Source of the DNA: Hyphomicrobiales bacterium
Lineage (GTDB): Bacteria; Pseudomonadota; Alphaproteobacteria; Rhizobiales; Beijerinckiaceae
Length of the DNA stretch: 23,438 bases
NCBI GenBank assembly: GCA_028290595.1
Contig: JAQGJO010000487.1
Span: forward strand, 1 to 23,438
Reading direction: 5' to 3'
How positions within the stretch are numbered: the stretch's first letter is position 1; every line of letters starts with the position of its first letter. Below, piece after piece: positions 13,751 through 21,948 of the stretch. The notes under the pieces are model-generated. The model was not told the DNA's origin, did no database searches, and saw only the letters and a list, made by a program, of their open reading frames with translations. The position numbers and the translations under genes are program-made.

Positions 13751-15423
13751 CACAAAACATCGACCCGATCACGACCGAGGTGGTCGCCAGCCGGCTGCGC
13801 GAAGCCGCCGCAACGATGGAATATGCCCTATATCATTCAGGCTATTCGCCGATTTTGCGCGAATCGAAAGACGGTACGGCCGGCATCACCGATGCGAAGG
13901 GCAATGTGGTGATGCTCAGCGGCGGGCTGCAATATCATTTCACCGCCTATGAACAAGGCGTCAGGGCGCTGCTGGCGCGCTATCCGGCTGAAAGCCTGAG
14001 GCCGGGCGACAGCTTTGTCTGCAACGACCCCTACATATCCGGCTCTCCCCATGCCCCCGATTTCTGCGCCATTTCGCCAATCTTCAATGGCGATCTGCTG
14101 ATCGGATTTGGCGTCAGCCTTGCACACAAGTCCGATATCGGCGGCCTCGTGCCCGGTTCCTCGGGAGCTGCGGCGCGCGAGGTCTATCACGACGGCATTG
14201 CGCTGCCGCCGGTGCGGTTCAACGACGACGTGCAGGCGATCATCGGCAACAACAGCCGCGTGGCCGACGTCGTGCTCGGCGATCTGCGCGCGCAGGTCGG
14301 CTGCACCAGGATTGGCGGCGACAGACTGTCGTCCCTGTGCGACGAATATGGACGCGATACCGTCTCTCGCGTGATGGTGAGCCTGGTCCAGCTCACACGC
14401 CGAAGGATCCACGACGAAATCGCCTTGTGGAAGGACGGCGACTCCCTGGCCGAAGGCTTCCTCGACCATGATGGTGCGGCCAAAGACAAGCCTATCCGCA
14501 TCGCTGTGAAGGCGAGCAAGCAGGGCCGCCGGCTGACGCTTGATTTCACCGGTACTTCGCAGCAGGCGCTGGGTCCGGTCAATCTGGTCGCCTGCACCGC
14601 CAAGGCTGCCGCGCTGATGGCGGTGCTGACTTCCTGCGATCCGACGATCCCGGTCAACAGCGGCTTGTCCGAAGCCATCGACTTCGTGCTGCCGGAAGGT
14701 ACGATTGTGAATCCGCGCCATCCGGCGACCGTCAACCTCTATTTTCCGACGGCTCATCTCATCTACAATGTCGTGCTCTCGGCGCTTGCGACGTTGAATC
14801 CAACCCGTGCGGTGGCGCCTTCGGGGCTCGGCTCCGGCGCCGTGACGGTTGGCTATCGCAAGGTACGCAGCGGCAAGTCTGCCGTCATGTACGAACTCCT
14901 CAACACGTCGCTTGGTGGAACCAGCACCCATGACGGTGCTGCTGTCGTCATGGCGATGAATCATTTCACTCCCGGCGCGCCGGTCGAAATTTTCGAAAGC
15001 GAGTATCCCATCAGGATCCGCGCTTTCGAACTTGTTCAGGATTCGGCCGGCCCCGGCAAGTTTCGTGGCGGGCTTGGTTATGCGCGCGAATTCGAGGTGC
15101 TGGAGGACAGCACGCTCACAGTCCGCTCCTCCAATCATCATTTCACCTCGCAGGGTTTGATGGGTGGCAGTTCCGGCAAACCTTCGCGCGTCATTCTGAA
15201 TCCGCAAAGCCCGACCGCGGAAGAGTTGGGACCGCTCGAAACGCGCCTCCTGAAGTCCGGAGACGTCATTCGTTTCGAGCGCAGCGGCGGTGCGGGTTTC
15301 GGTCCCGTCGCCGAGAGAGACCCCGAAGCGGTACGCGCCGACGTTCGCAACGGATATGTCAGCGCCGCAAGCGCCGAAAAACAATACGGAGTGTCGATCG
15401 ACAAACCTGAGGGCCAGGATTGA
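13747..15423 (+). CDS. hyuB: Hydantoinase/oxoprolinase B subunit
   Basis: This 558-residue protein matches HyuB, the obligate partner of HyuA. Motifs include DPITTEVVASRLREAAATME at the N-terminus, FVCNDPYISGSPHAPDF, SLAHKSDIGGLVPGSSG, YHDGIALPPVRF, LDFTGTSQQALGPVN, and a C-terminal GPGKFRGGLGY with RFERSGGAGFGPVAERDPEAV. The His and Asp residues in these motifs are the usual conserved ones. It starts inside the end of hyuA (ATGA overlap), so the subunits are translationally coupled. The length is normal and the gene intact. The ABC importer begins 77 bases downstream and may belong to the same transcript. Confidence 0.92.
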   Translation: MTQNIDPITTEVVASRLREAAATMEYALYHSGYSPILRESKDGTAGITDAKGNVVMLSGGLQYHFTAYEQGVRALLARYPAESLRPGDSFVCNDPYISGSPHAPDFCAISPIFNGDLLIGFGVSLAHKSDIGGLVPGSSGAAAREVYHDGIALPPVRFNDDVQAIIGNNSRVADVVLGDLRAQVGCTRIGGDRLSSLCDEYGRDTVSRVMVSLVQLTRRRIHDEIALWKDGDSLAEGFLDHDGAAKDKPIRIAVKASKQGRRLTLDFTGTSQQALGPVNLVACTAKAAALMAVLTSCDPTIPVNSGLSEAIDFVLPEGTIVNPRHPATVNLYFPTAHLIYNVVLSALATLNPTRAVAPSGLGSGAVTVGYRKVRSGKSAVMYELLNTSLGGTSTHDGAAVVMAMNHFTPGAPVEIFESEYPIRIRAFELVQDSAGPGKFRGGLGYAREFEVLEDSTLTVRSSNHHFTSQGLMGGSSGKPSRVILNPQSPTAEELGPLETRLLKSGDVIRFERSGGAGFGPVAERDPEAVRADVRNGYVSAASAEKQYGVSIDKPEGQD

Positions 15424-15500
15424 TGCTGAGATGATACATTGGGAACAGGCATGGCCAATGCCGCGCGTGACTTGGTTTCATAAAGGCAAGGGAGGAATGC

Positions 15501-16454
15501 ATGGCGTATAAATTGGTCGCGGCAATTGTCGCTGGTCTCGTCTGTAGCGCCCAGGGCGGGCTCGCCCAGGAAACGGTCCGCATCGGTCTCGCTGTCCCGC
15601 AGAACGCTGCCTATGTGCAGTTCTACGCGGCCGAGGCCTTGGGTTATTTCAAAGAGGCGAATGTCAAAGCCGAGATCACCATCTATCGTGGCGGCGCGGC
15701 GTCTCAGGAAGCGCTGAGCGCCGGCGCTGCCGATATGATCACCTATTTCGGCGCCGGTGCGGCGCTTGCAATTTCGAAGGGCGCCAAAGAGAAGATCGTC
15801 GGCGTCATAGACCCGACTCCGCACGGCTGGCATCTGCTGGTCATGGCGGATTCGCCTATCAAAACACCCAAGGACCTGCAAGGCAAAAAGGTGGGTGTCG
15901 CCACCAAGGCCGGCACTGCCGATATGTTCGCGCTGTGGGCCGCCGATTCGGCCGGTGTTGCCATCCAGACGATTCCCGTCGGCGGCGGCGGCATGGTTCC
16001 CGCCCTGCGCGGCAAACAGGTCGATGCGATCGCAATGTTTCCGCCGGCCAGCCTCTCGCTCGTCTCCGGCGGACAGGCGCGCTCCATCCTGGATCTCGGC
16101 AAGGAAATGATCCCGACCTTGCCGGATGTGATCGTGGCTTCGGATGAGCTCATGGAGAAACGGCCGGAAGCGCTCAGAGGCACGTTGCGGGCGCTCTACA
16201 AGGCTCTCGCCTATATGCGCGACAATCACGAATGGGGCGCCAAATTCCTGAAGGAATTTACCCAGGAAAAAGACGACCAGGTCAACGAACTTGTCTACCA
16301 GCAGGTCGTGCAACAGATATCGAAGGATGGGGCGATCGACCTGTCGGCATTGCAGAATTCCATCAACATCGGAGCCAAAGTCTGGGCCCAGCCGGAGCTG
16401 GGCAAGGTAAAGCCGGAAGCCATTTCGACGCCGTCTTTCCTGCCGAAACTCTGA
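15501..16454 (+). CDS. ABC transporter substrate-binding protein, NMT1/SsuA/NitT-TauT type
   Basis: This 317-residue periplasmic protein is the binding component of the importer encoded by the next three genes. The signal peptide (MAYKLVAAIVAGLVCSAQGGLAQ) is cut near residue 23. The mature protein shows VRIGLAVPQNAAYVQFYAAEALGYFKE, GAADMITYFGAG, KTPKDLQGKKVGVATKAGTADMFA and VDAIAMFPPA, typical of NMT1/SsuA proteins that bind nitrate, sulfonates, pyrimidine precursors or aromatic acids. GGGAGGA at about 15490-15496 supports the ATG. A small hairpin (GGCAT/ATGCC around 15450) lies in the 77-base gap after hyuB. Linkage to hyuAB suggests that it binds a cyclic amide or its precursor. Confidence 0.9.
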   Translation: MAYKLVAAIVAGLVCSAQGGLAQETVRIGLAVPQNAAYVQFYAAEALGYFKEANVKAEITIYRGGAASQEALSAGAADMITYFGAGAALAISKGAKEKIVGVIDPTPHGWHLLVMADSPIKTPKDLQGKKVGVATKAGTADMFALWAADSAGVAIQTIPVGGGGMVPALRGKQVDAIAMFPPASLSLVSGGQARSILDLGKEMIPTLPDVIVASDELMEKRPEALRGTLRALYKALAYMRDNHEWGAKFLKEFTQEKDDQVNELVYQQVVQQISKDGAIDLSALQNSINIGAKVWAQPELGKVKPEAISTPSFLPKL

Positions 16455-16470
16455 CCAAGCCTGGACACTG

Positions 16471-17229
16471 ATGACGCAACTGCTGCCCCGACTTGCTCCT
16501 GCATTGTTTCTCGCGCTGATTGCGCTTGTGTGGGAAGCTGCGAGCCGGTCGGGGTTTGCCGATCCGGACGTCTTGCCGCCGTTCTCGCATGTGATGGTCG
16601 TGCTGTGGGGGCTTGTCGGCTCGGCCGGCTTTCTCTCGGACCTGGGCCTGACGGCGCTCGAGGTCGCGGTGGCCTTTCTGATAGTTGTTCCGCTCGGGCT
16701 CGTCGCCGGTCTCTATCTCGGCGAGAAGCCTGAGGCTTATCGCCTGTTCGCTCCGCTGCTGAACCTTCTGCTGTCGGTTCCGAAGTCGATCTTTCTGCCG
16801 ATCTTCATCTTCGCCTTCGGCATCGGCTTTGGCCAGAAAGTCATCTATGCCATCACGCTGACGTTTTTCATCGTCGTGCTCACCGGCATTGCCGCGGCGC
16901 GATCGGTGCCGGCAGGGCTCGTCAATATGGCGCGCGCGTTTGGCGCGTCGAAACGCCAGATCTATCTGGAAGTCTATCTGCCTGCCATGGAGCCACTCAT
17001 CATCGAGGGCGCACGGATTGGTTTCATCTATACGGTGACGGGCGTCCTGATTGCGGAAATGTACGGGTCGCCGCGCGGCATCGGCCGGCTGATGTTCGCC
17101 TGGGGAGAGAGCTTCCGCATGTCGGAGTTGCTGGCCAGCGTCGTCCTCGTCGTCGTTCTTACGGTGTCCGTCAACGAGGTCCTGCGCTGGCTTGAGGACA
17201 GGCGTCAGGCGCATCGCAGTCGGGCATAA
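16471..17229 (+). CDS. ABC transporter permease, NitT/TauT type (first)
   Basis: This 252-residue inner-membrane protein has about six membrane segments. The permease EAA loop, which docks on the ATPase, reads MARAFGASKRQIYLEVYLPAMEPLIIEGARIG. The N-terminus LAPALFLALIALVWEAASRSG and the LPPFSHVMVVLWGLV segment are typical of SsuC/TauC-like permeases. It starts 16 bases after the binding-protein stop; no strong ribosome binding site is seen, so coupling to upstream translation is likely. It pairs with the second permease at 18005-18745 in a heterodimeric pore. Confidence 0.9.
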   Translation: MTQLLPRLAPALFLALIALVWEAASRSGFADPDVLPPFSHVMVVLWGLVGSAGFLSDLGLTALEVAVAFLIVVPLGLVAGLYLGEKPEAYRLFAPLLNLLLSVPKSIFLPIFIFAFGIGFGQKVIYAITLTFFIVVLTGIAAARSVPAGLVNMARAFGASKRQIYLEVYLPAMEPLIIEGARIGFIYTVTGVLIAEMYGSPRGIGRLMFAWGESFRMSELLASVVLVVVLTVSVNEVLRWLEDRRQAHRSRA

Positions 17230-17243
17230 GTGTGGAAATCAAC

Positions 17244-18008
17244 ATGAACGACATGATACGCGTTGAAGGCCTCGGCAAACGTTACGGCGATCCGGCGACC
17301 GGATTGACGGCGCTTGCCGACATTGCCCTCACCGTCCGTGCAGGCCAGTTCGTCACCATCGTCGGCCCCAGCGGCTGCGGAAAATCGACGCTGTTGCAAA
17401 TCATCTCTGGCCTTGTGACATCCACGTCTGGAGACGTGCAGATCGATGGCCGCACCATCATGGGGCCATCTCCCGATATCATCGGCGTGATGTTCCAGGA
17501 TGCCTGGCTTTTGCCGTGGAAGACCGCCCGCCAGAATGTCGAATTTCCGCTCGCCCTGCGCAATGTCCCCGCGAATGAGCGCCGTGACAGGGCCATGAAG
17601 CTGCTCGATCTCGTCGGACTGGCGGCATCCGCCGACCAATACCCGGATCAGCTTTCCGGCGGCATGCGGCAGCGGGTGGCCATCGCCCGCTCTCTGATCC
17701 AGAAACCGAAAGTGCTGCTGATGGACGAGCCTTTCGCTGCGCTCGATGAGCAGACGCGCACAAGGATGGGCAACGAACTGCTGCAGATTTGGCAGGAGAG
17801 CGGTGGCACGGTGCTTTTCGTCACGCATGGCCTCACGGAAGCGATCTATCTCGCCGATGTCGTCTACGTGATGGGGGCGCGGCCCGGCCGCATCATCGAT
17901 CGCATCGAGGTGGAGCTGCCGCGCCCGCGAACGATCGACATGATCGGCAGCGAATATTTTGGCCGCCTCCGCAATCGCATCTGGCACTTGATCGCGGATC
18001 CTGCATGA
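17244..18008 (+). CDS. ABC transporter ATP-binding protein, NitT/TauT type
   Basis: This protein of about 254 residues powers the importer. It has Walker A GPSGCGKST (about 41-49), a Q loop in VMFQDAWLLPWKTA, signature LSGGMRQRVAIARSL (from L137), Walker B with catalytic Glu in LLMDEPFAALD (E162) and switch His in VLFVTHGLTEA. The VMFQDxxLLPWxTA phrase is characteristic of the SsuB/TauB/NrtD group. The start may be ATG 17244, preceded by TGGAA, or GTG 17232; I favour 17244. The stop overlaps the following permease start (ATGA 18005-18008). The gene lies between the two permease genes, an uncommon order (binding protein, permease, ATPase, permease) for this family. Confidence 0.92.
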   Translation: MNDMIRVEGLGKRYGDPATGLTALADIALTVRAGQFVTIVGPSGCGKSTLLQIISGLVTSTSGDVQIDGRTIMGPSPDIIGVMFQDAWLLPWKTARQNVEFPLALRNVPANERRDRAMKLLDLVGLAASADQYPDQLSGGMRQRVAIARSLIQKPKVLLMDEPFAALDEQTRTRMGNELLQIWQESGGTVLFVTHGLTEAIYLADVVYVMGARPGRIIDRIEVELPRPRTIDMIGSEYFGRLRNRIWHLIADPA

Positions 18009-18745
18009 ACCCTTGGCTGAGGCGGTTCCTCATAACTGCTGCGGTTGTCGCGATCTGGGAGGGCGCCTATCGCGCCGGGCTGTTGAATCCGATCATCTTC
18101 AGCGCCCCCAGCCTGATTGCAAAGGCGGTGCAGGAAGACGGCATCACGTTTCTGTCCGCCTTGCGCCTCACCATGGTCGAGATCGGCTTTGCCGTGGCGA
18201 TCGCCTGGATTTTGGGTGTAGCTTTCGGCATCCTTGCCGGAGCATCGCAATCCCTGGCACGCGTCATCGCGCCGGTCCTCTCGGCCATGATCGCGATCCC
18301 GCTCGTCATTCTTTATCCGCTCATCCTTGCCTGGCTGGGTCTCGGCCCCAATTCGAAAGTCGTGTTCGGCGTCCTTTCGGGAATTTTCCCGATCGCCTTG
18401 AACACATTGATTGGTATCAGACATCTTGATCCGGGTTATGCAAGAATGGCTCAAGCCATGGGTGCCAACCGTTTCCAGGTGCTCTTCATGGTTCTTGCGC
18501 CGCTGGCGCTTCCGGCCATCGTTGCCGGGCTGCGGCTGGGCACCGCGTTGATCATCATCGCCATCGTGCTGAGCGAAATGCTTGCTTCAACCGATGGGCT
18601 AGGCTTCTGGATCTCCTACCACCGGTCCTTGTTCAACACGGGGCAGGTCTACTTGGGAATTCTGCTGGCACTGTTTGTCGCGGCGATTTCCAATGTCTTG
18701 CTGTCATGGATTGAAAAGCGTTTCGCGCCGGCTAAAGGCGCTTGA
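18005..18745 (+). CDS. ABC transporter permease, NitT/TauT type (second)
   Basis: This 246-residue membrane protein starts MNPWLRRFLITAAVVAIWEGAYRAG. Its EAA loop is MAQAMGANRFQVLFMVLAPLALPAIVAGLRLG, and further segments are SAMIAIPLVILYPLILAWLGLG and LGFWISYHRSLFNTGQVYLGILLALFVAAISNVLL. The sequence differs clearly from the first permease, so the pore is probably a heterodimer. I chose ATG 18005, overlapping the ATPase stop; the frame is open further upstream, but that region is the antisense-free second frame of the ATPase gene. It is the last gene of the importer; 80 bases with a weak hairpin (18781-18799) separate it from the exporter gene. Confidence 0.9.
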   Translation: MNPWLRRFLITAAVVAIWEGAYRAGLLNPIIFSAPSLIAKAVQEDGITFLSALRLTMVEIGFAVAIAWILGVAFGILAGASQSLARVIAPVLSAMIAIPLVILYPLILAWLGLGPNSKVVFGVLSGIFPIALNTLIGIRHLDPGYARMAQAMGANRFQVLFMVLAPLALPAIVAGLRLGTALIIIAIVLSEMLASTDGLGFWISYHRSLFNTGQVYLGILLALFVAAISNVLLSWIEKRFAPAKGA

Positions 18746-18780
18746 GCCGCATTGGATATGACGGTTACCTCAAAGTCTTG

Positions 18781-18799
18781 ATCGTCGTCTGCGGACGAT
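18781..18799. terminator. Weak hairpin between importer and exporter genes
   Basis: ATCGTC (18781-18786) and GACGAT (18794-18799) form a 6-bp stem with a 7-base loop, followed by AATTCT rather than a T-run. It could slow transcription after the importer genes, but termination is doubtful. Confidence 0.25.
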
Positions 18800-18825
18800 A
18801 ATTCTATGGCTCCTCAACAGGTTGG

Positions 18826-20793
18826 GTGCGCCTGCAGTTTCTGAGGCGGTTTGCGTTGCGATTCCGCCGCCGACCACTTATCCAGATCGGTTCGCGCCTT
18901 TTCCAAAATGTGGAATGTCCTGTGCCACCTCGCCTGTCCCGCGCCAGCCGGGCCAATCGTCTGACAGAAGCCGGGCTCAGTCTTGAGACCTGGAAACACC
19001 TGCCGCGCCTCGCTGCCTCGCTCTGGGGCGTCAGCCCGGCGTTGCTGTCGGCCATCGTCGCGCTACGCTTTCTGCGGGCGCTGCAGGTGCCGGCCATGCT
19101 TTTTGTCGGCAAGGTGATCATCGACGAGGTGGTGCTGCAGGCGCATCAGCCCGCACCGGGGCCTGACTTTCAGGCGTGGTGGCTGTCAGGCCGGCTGAGC
19201 GCGCTCGCCGGCTGGCTGGTGCTGGAGCTGGCGCTCACCGCCGCCGGCAACATCATAGGCAGGCTGACGACGCTCGCCGAAAATCTGATCGCCGAGCAGC
19301 ACAGCAACCGGATGGCCAGGCGGCTCATCGAACACGTCGCGCGTCTCGACCTTCAGGACATCGAAGACAGCGCGTTCCAGGACAAGCTGCAGCGGGCACG
19401 CGCCCAGACCTTCATCGGCAATGGCCTGCTCGGCATGATGCTCAACCAGCTCCAGGACACGATCACTGTCGTGGCCCTCGTCGCCGGCCTCATCGTCTTC
19501 GTGCCGGCGCTCGTCTTCGTGCTTGTGCTGGCGCTGCTGCCGGCAGCCGTGAGCGAAGCCTATTTCAACAGCAAGCGCTATGGCCTCAACCACCAGGTGA
19601 CGTCCGAGCGCCGGCGCATCGAATATTTACGCGCCATCGGTTCAAATCCTGATTACGCCAAGGAGGTGAAGCTGTTCGGGCTCGGCTCCTATCTGGTGAC
19701 GAATTTTGTGCGGCTGGCAGACATGATCCATGCCGCCAACCGCGCGCTTGCCATCCGCAGTACGCTCTGGGGCTCCGGCATGGGTCTCCTCAGTTCGTTG
19801 GCCTATTATGCGGCCTACGCCTATGTCGCCTGGCGCGCCGTGACCGGGTCCATCAGCATCGGCGACCTGACGTTTCTGTCCGGTTCGCTGCTGCGTCTCA
19901 ACGGCCTCTTCGAGCGCCTGACCTTGGGGCTGACGCAGATCGCCTCGCAGACCGCCTATCTCGATGACTTGTTCTCGTTCCTCGACACTCAGCCGGGAAT
20001 GCAGACCGCATCATCGCCGCTGCCGTTTCCATCGCCGCTCCGCCATGGCATCGTCTTCGAGGACGTCGGCTTTCGCTATCCGGGCAAGGATAGCTGGGCG
20101 CTGCGCCATCTCAGTTTCGCGCTTGGCGCCAGTGAAACCGTGGCGCTCGTCGGCGAAAACGGTGCCGGCAAGACGACGATCGTCAAACTGCTGGCACGGC
20201 TTTACGATCCCGACGAAGGCCGCATCACCATCGACGGCATCGATCTCCGCGCTTTCGATCTCGACGATTTGCGCGCCCATATCGGCGTCATTTTCCAGGA
20301 CTTCGTGCGCTACAATCTAAGCGTCGCCCATAACATCGGCATTGGCCGGACGGCGCAGATGGACGACAGGGAAAGGGTCACGAGCGCTGCCCAGGCGAGC
20401 CTTGCCGATGAACTCGTGCGAAAAATGCCCGAGGGCTACGAGCAGATGATCGGCCGCGGCTATGATCGTGGGTACGATCTCTCAGGCGGCGAGTGGCAGA
20501 AACTTGCCATCGCCCGCGCCTACTTCCGCGATGCCGAGGTGCTGATCCTCGACGAGCCCACTGCGGCGCTCGATGCGCGTGCCGAAGCCGGCGTCTTCGA
20601 TCGTTTCCGCAATCTCAGCCAGAACAAGTCGACCTTGCTGATCTCGCACCGGTTCACCACGGTGCGCATGGCCGATCGCATCATCGTGCTGGAGAATGGC
20701 GGCATCCTCGAAGCGGGCGATCATGCGACGCTGATGACGTTGGGCGGACGCTACGCCGAGCTGTTCAATCTGCAGGCGGCAGGCTATCGCTGA
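18826..20793 (+). CDS. ABC exporter half-transporter (fused membrane and ATPase domains)
   Basis: This protein of up to 655 residues fuses six membrane segments (about 60-370) to an ATPase domain (about 405-650). Walker A is GENGAGKTT (from G443), the Q loop GVIFQDFVRYNLSVAHNIG, the signature DLSGGEWQKLAIARA (from L552), Walker B ends LILDEPTAALDA (catalytic E577) and the switch His is in LLISHRFTTVRMAD. All catalytic residues are intact. It should dimerise and export lipids, peptides or drugs; the substrate is unknown. GTG 18826 is the most upstream usable start. The first 50 or so residues are Arg-rich and atypical, so GTG 18910 or GTG 18922 may be the real start. It may be cotranscribed with the importer or have its own promoter. 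Confidence 0.88.
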   Translation: MRLQFLRRFALRFRRRPLIQIGSRLFQNVECPVPPRLSRASRANRLTEAGLSLETWKHLPRLAASLWGVSPALLSAIVALRFLRALQVPAMLFVGKVIIDEVVLQAHQPAPGPDFQAWWLSGRLSALAGWLVLELALTAAGNIIGRLTTLAENLIAEQHSNRMARRLIEHVARLDLQDIEDSAFQDKLQRARAQTFIGNGLLGMMLNQLQDTITVVALVAGLIVFVPALVFVLVLALLPAAVSEAYFNSKRYGLNHQVTSERRRIEYLRAIGSNPDYAKEVKLFGLGSYLVTNFVRLADMIHAANRALAIRSTLWGSGMGLLSSLAYYAAYAYVAWRAVTGSISIGDLTFLSGSLLRLNGLFERLTLGLTQIASQTAYLDDLFSFLDTQPGMQTASSPLPFPSPLRHGIVFEDVGFRYPGKDSWALRHLSFALGASETVALVGENGAGKTTIVKLLARLYDPDEGRITIDGIDLRAFDLDDLRAHIGVIFQDFVRYNLSVAHNIGIGRTAQMDDRERVTSAAQASLADELVRKMPEGYEQMIGRGYDRGYDLSGGEWQKLAIARAYFRDAEVLILDEPTAALDARAEAGVFDRFRNLSQNKSTLLISHRFTTVRMADRIIVLENGGILEAGDHATLMTLGGRYAELFNLQAAGYR

Positions 20794-20833
20794 ATTTACG
20801 CGTTGTGGCGGGTAGATATAATTGATAATTCTC

Positions 20834-20840
20834 GGGGAGG
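20834..20840 (+). promoter_or_regulatory. Ribosome binding site deciding a GTG start
   Basis: GGGGAGG lies 5 bases before GTG 20846, which shows that translation starts there rather than at the in-frame TTG 20822. Confidence 0.75.
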
Positions 20841-20845
20841 TGACA

Positions 20846-21904
20846 GTGGGCAAGGTTCGCAGTCTGGCATGTCTGTGCGTTGTTCTGATGACCGGTCTGG
20901 GCATCGATCGGGTCCACGCGCAAACGCAAAACCAAGCCGATGTTGAGAAGTTCTACCGCGGCAAGACGTTGACCTTCATCATCGGCACGGCGACGGGCGC
21001 CGCCTATGATCTCGTCGGCCGCGCCGTGGCTGCCCATATGACGCGGCACATTCCCGGTGAACCGGCAATCGTGGTGCAGAACGTGCCGGGGGCTGGCAGC
21101 CTCAACATGATGAACGCGCTTTACATGCGCGCGGCGCGCGACGGCACGGTTTTCGGCCTGCCGCTCAATGGCGTCCTGCTCGAACAACGGCTGCGTATCT
21201 ATTCCGGCAGCGGCGGCAATGTCAGCTTCGATCTCAACAAGATGTCGTGGATCGGCAGTCCGTCACGTCAGCCGCAGGTCATGTGGGTCTGGCACAAGAC
21301 TCCGATCCAGTCCTTCGCCGATCTGCAGAAGGGGCCGGAGGCGATCCTGGGCGCGACCTCGCCGACCGCCGACAATTACCTGACGCCGCTGATGGCGCAG
21401 CGCCTGCTCGGCGCCAAGATCAAACTCGTCACCGGCTACCAAGCCGTGAACGACATCTTCGTCGCCGCCGAACGCGGCGAGGTGCAGGGCAATTCGACGC
21501 CGTTCTCCAGCATCATGGTCGGCAAGCGCGACGAGTTCCAGGCCGGCCACATCCGCGTCGTGCTGCAGTTCGGATCCGACAGGTTGAAAGAACTTCCCAA
21601 CGTGCCGACGGCAATCGAACTGGCCGGCAATGAGCGCGACAAGGACCTGTTCCGCATCTGGGCCTTGAAGTTCAATGCAGCCTATCCGATCGGCCTGCCG
21701 CCCGAAGTGCCGAAAGCGCGGATCGATGCGCTGCGGGAGGCTTTCAATGCGACGATGCGCGACGGGCAGTTCCTGGAACTGGCGCGGCGCATCGGCCTCG
21801 ACATCACCCCCATGTCGGGCACCGAGATCGAAAAGAGTCTTGGTGATCTCGATAAGATCGATGAGGCCCATATCCGCGAACTGCGGGAGATTTTAGCGCC
21901 TTAG
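20846..21904 (+). CDS. TctC/Bug-like binding protein, divergent type
   Basis: This 352-residue periplasmic protein starts at GTG 20846. The signal peptide (GKVRSLACLCVVLMTGLGIDRVHAQ) ends near residue 25. The mature part has FYRGKTLTFIIGTATGAAYDLVGRAVAAHM, IPGEPAIVVQNVPGAGSLNMMNALY, ARDGTVFGLP, TGYQAVNDIFVAAERGEVQG and LPNVPTAIELAG, the pattern of the longer, divergent TctC-like group. It has no TctA/TctB partner. It stands alone downstream of the exporter with its own ribosome binding site, and it is convergent with the minus-strand genes beyond 21949. Its function is presumably binding an organic acid; a sensory or shared-permease role is possible. Confidence 0.88.
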   Translation: MGKVRSLACLCVVLMTGLGIDRVHAQTQNQADVEKFYRGKTLTFIIGTATGAAYDLVGRAVAAHMTRHIPGEPAIVVQNVPGAGSLNMMNALYMRAARDGTVFGLPLNGVLLEQRLRIYSGSGGNVSFDLNKMSWIGSPSRQPQVMWVWHKTPIQSFADLQKGPEAILGATSPTADNYLTPLMAQRLLGAKIKLVTGYQAVNDIFVAAERGEVQGNSTPFSSIMVGKRDEFQAGHIRVVLQFGSDRLKELPNVPTAIELAGNERDKDLFRIWALKFNAAYPIGLPPEVPKARIDALREAFNATMRDGQFLELARRIGLDITPMSGTEIEKSLGDLDKIDEAHIRELREILAP

Positions 21905-21928
21905 TTTCGGCAGGGGTTTCGGCAGGGC
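21905..21928. repeat. 12-bp tandem duplication at a convergent junction
   Basis: TTTCGGCAGGGG (21905-21916) and TTTCGGCAGGGC (21917-21928) are adjacent copies differing at the last base. They start immediately after a stop codon, in the 44-base gap between convergent genes. Confidence 0.7.
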
Positions 21929-21948
21929 ACCTCGGTTCAGCTTTCCTG

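Noticed and set aside
13837..15384. 515-residue minus-strand open frame opposite hyuB
   Set aside because: HyuB is unmistakable on the plus strand. The antisense product has no family motifs and no ribosome binding site.
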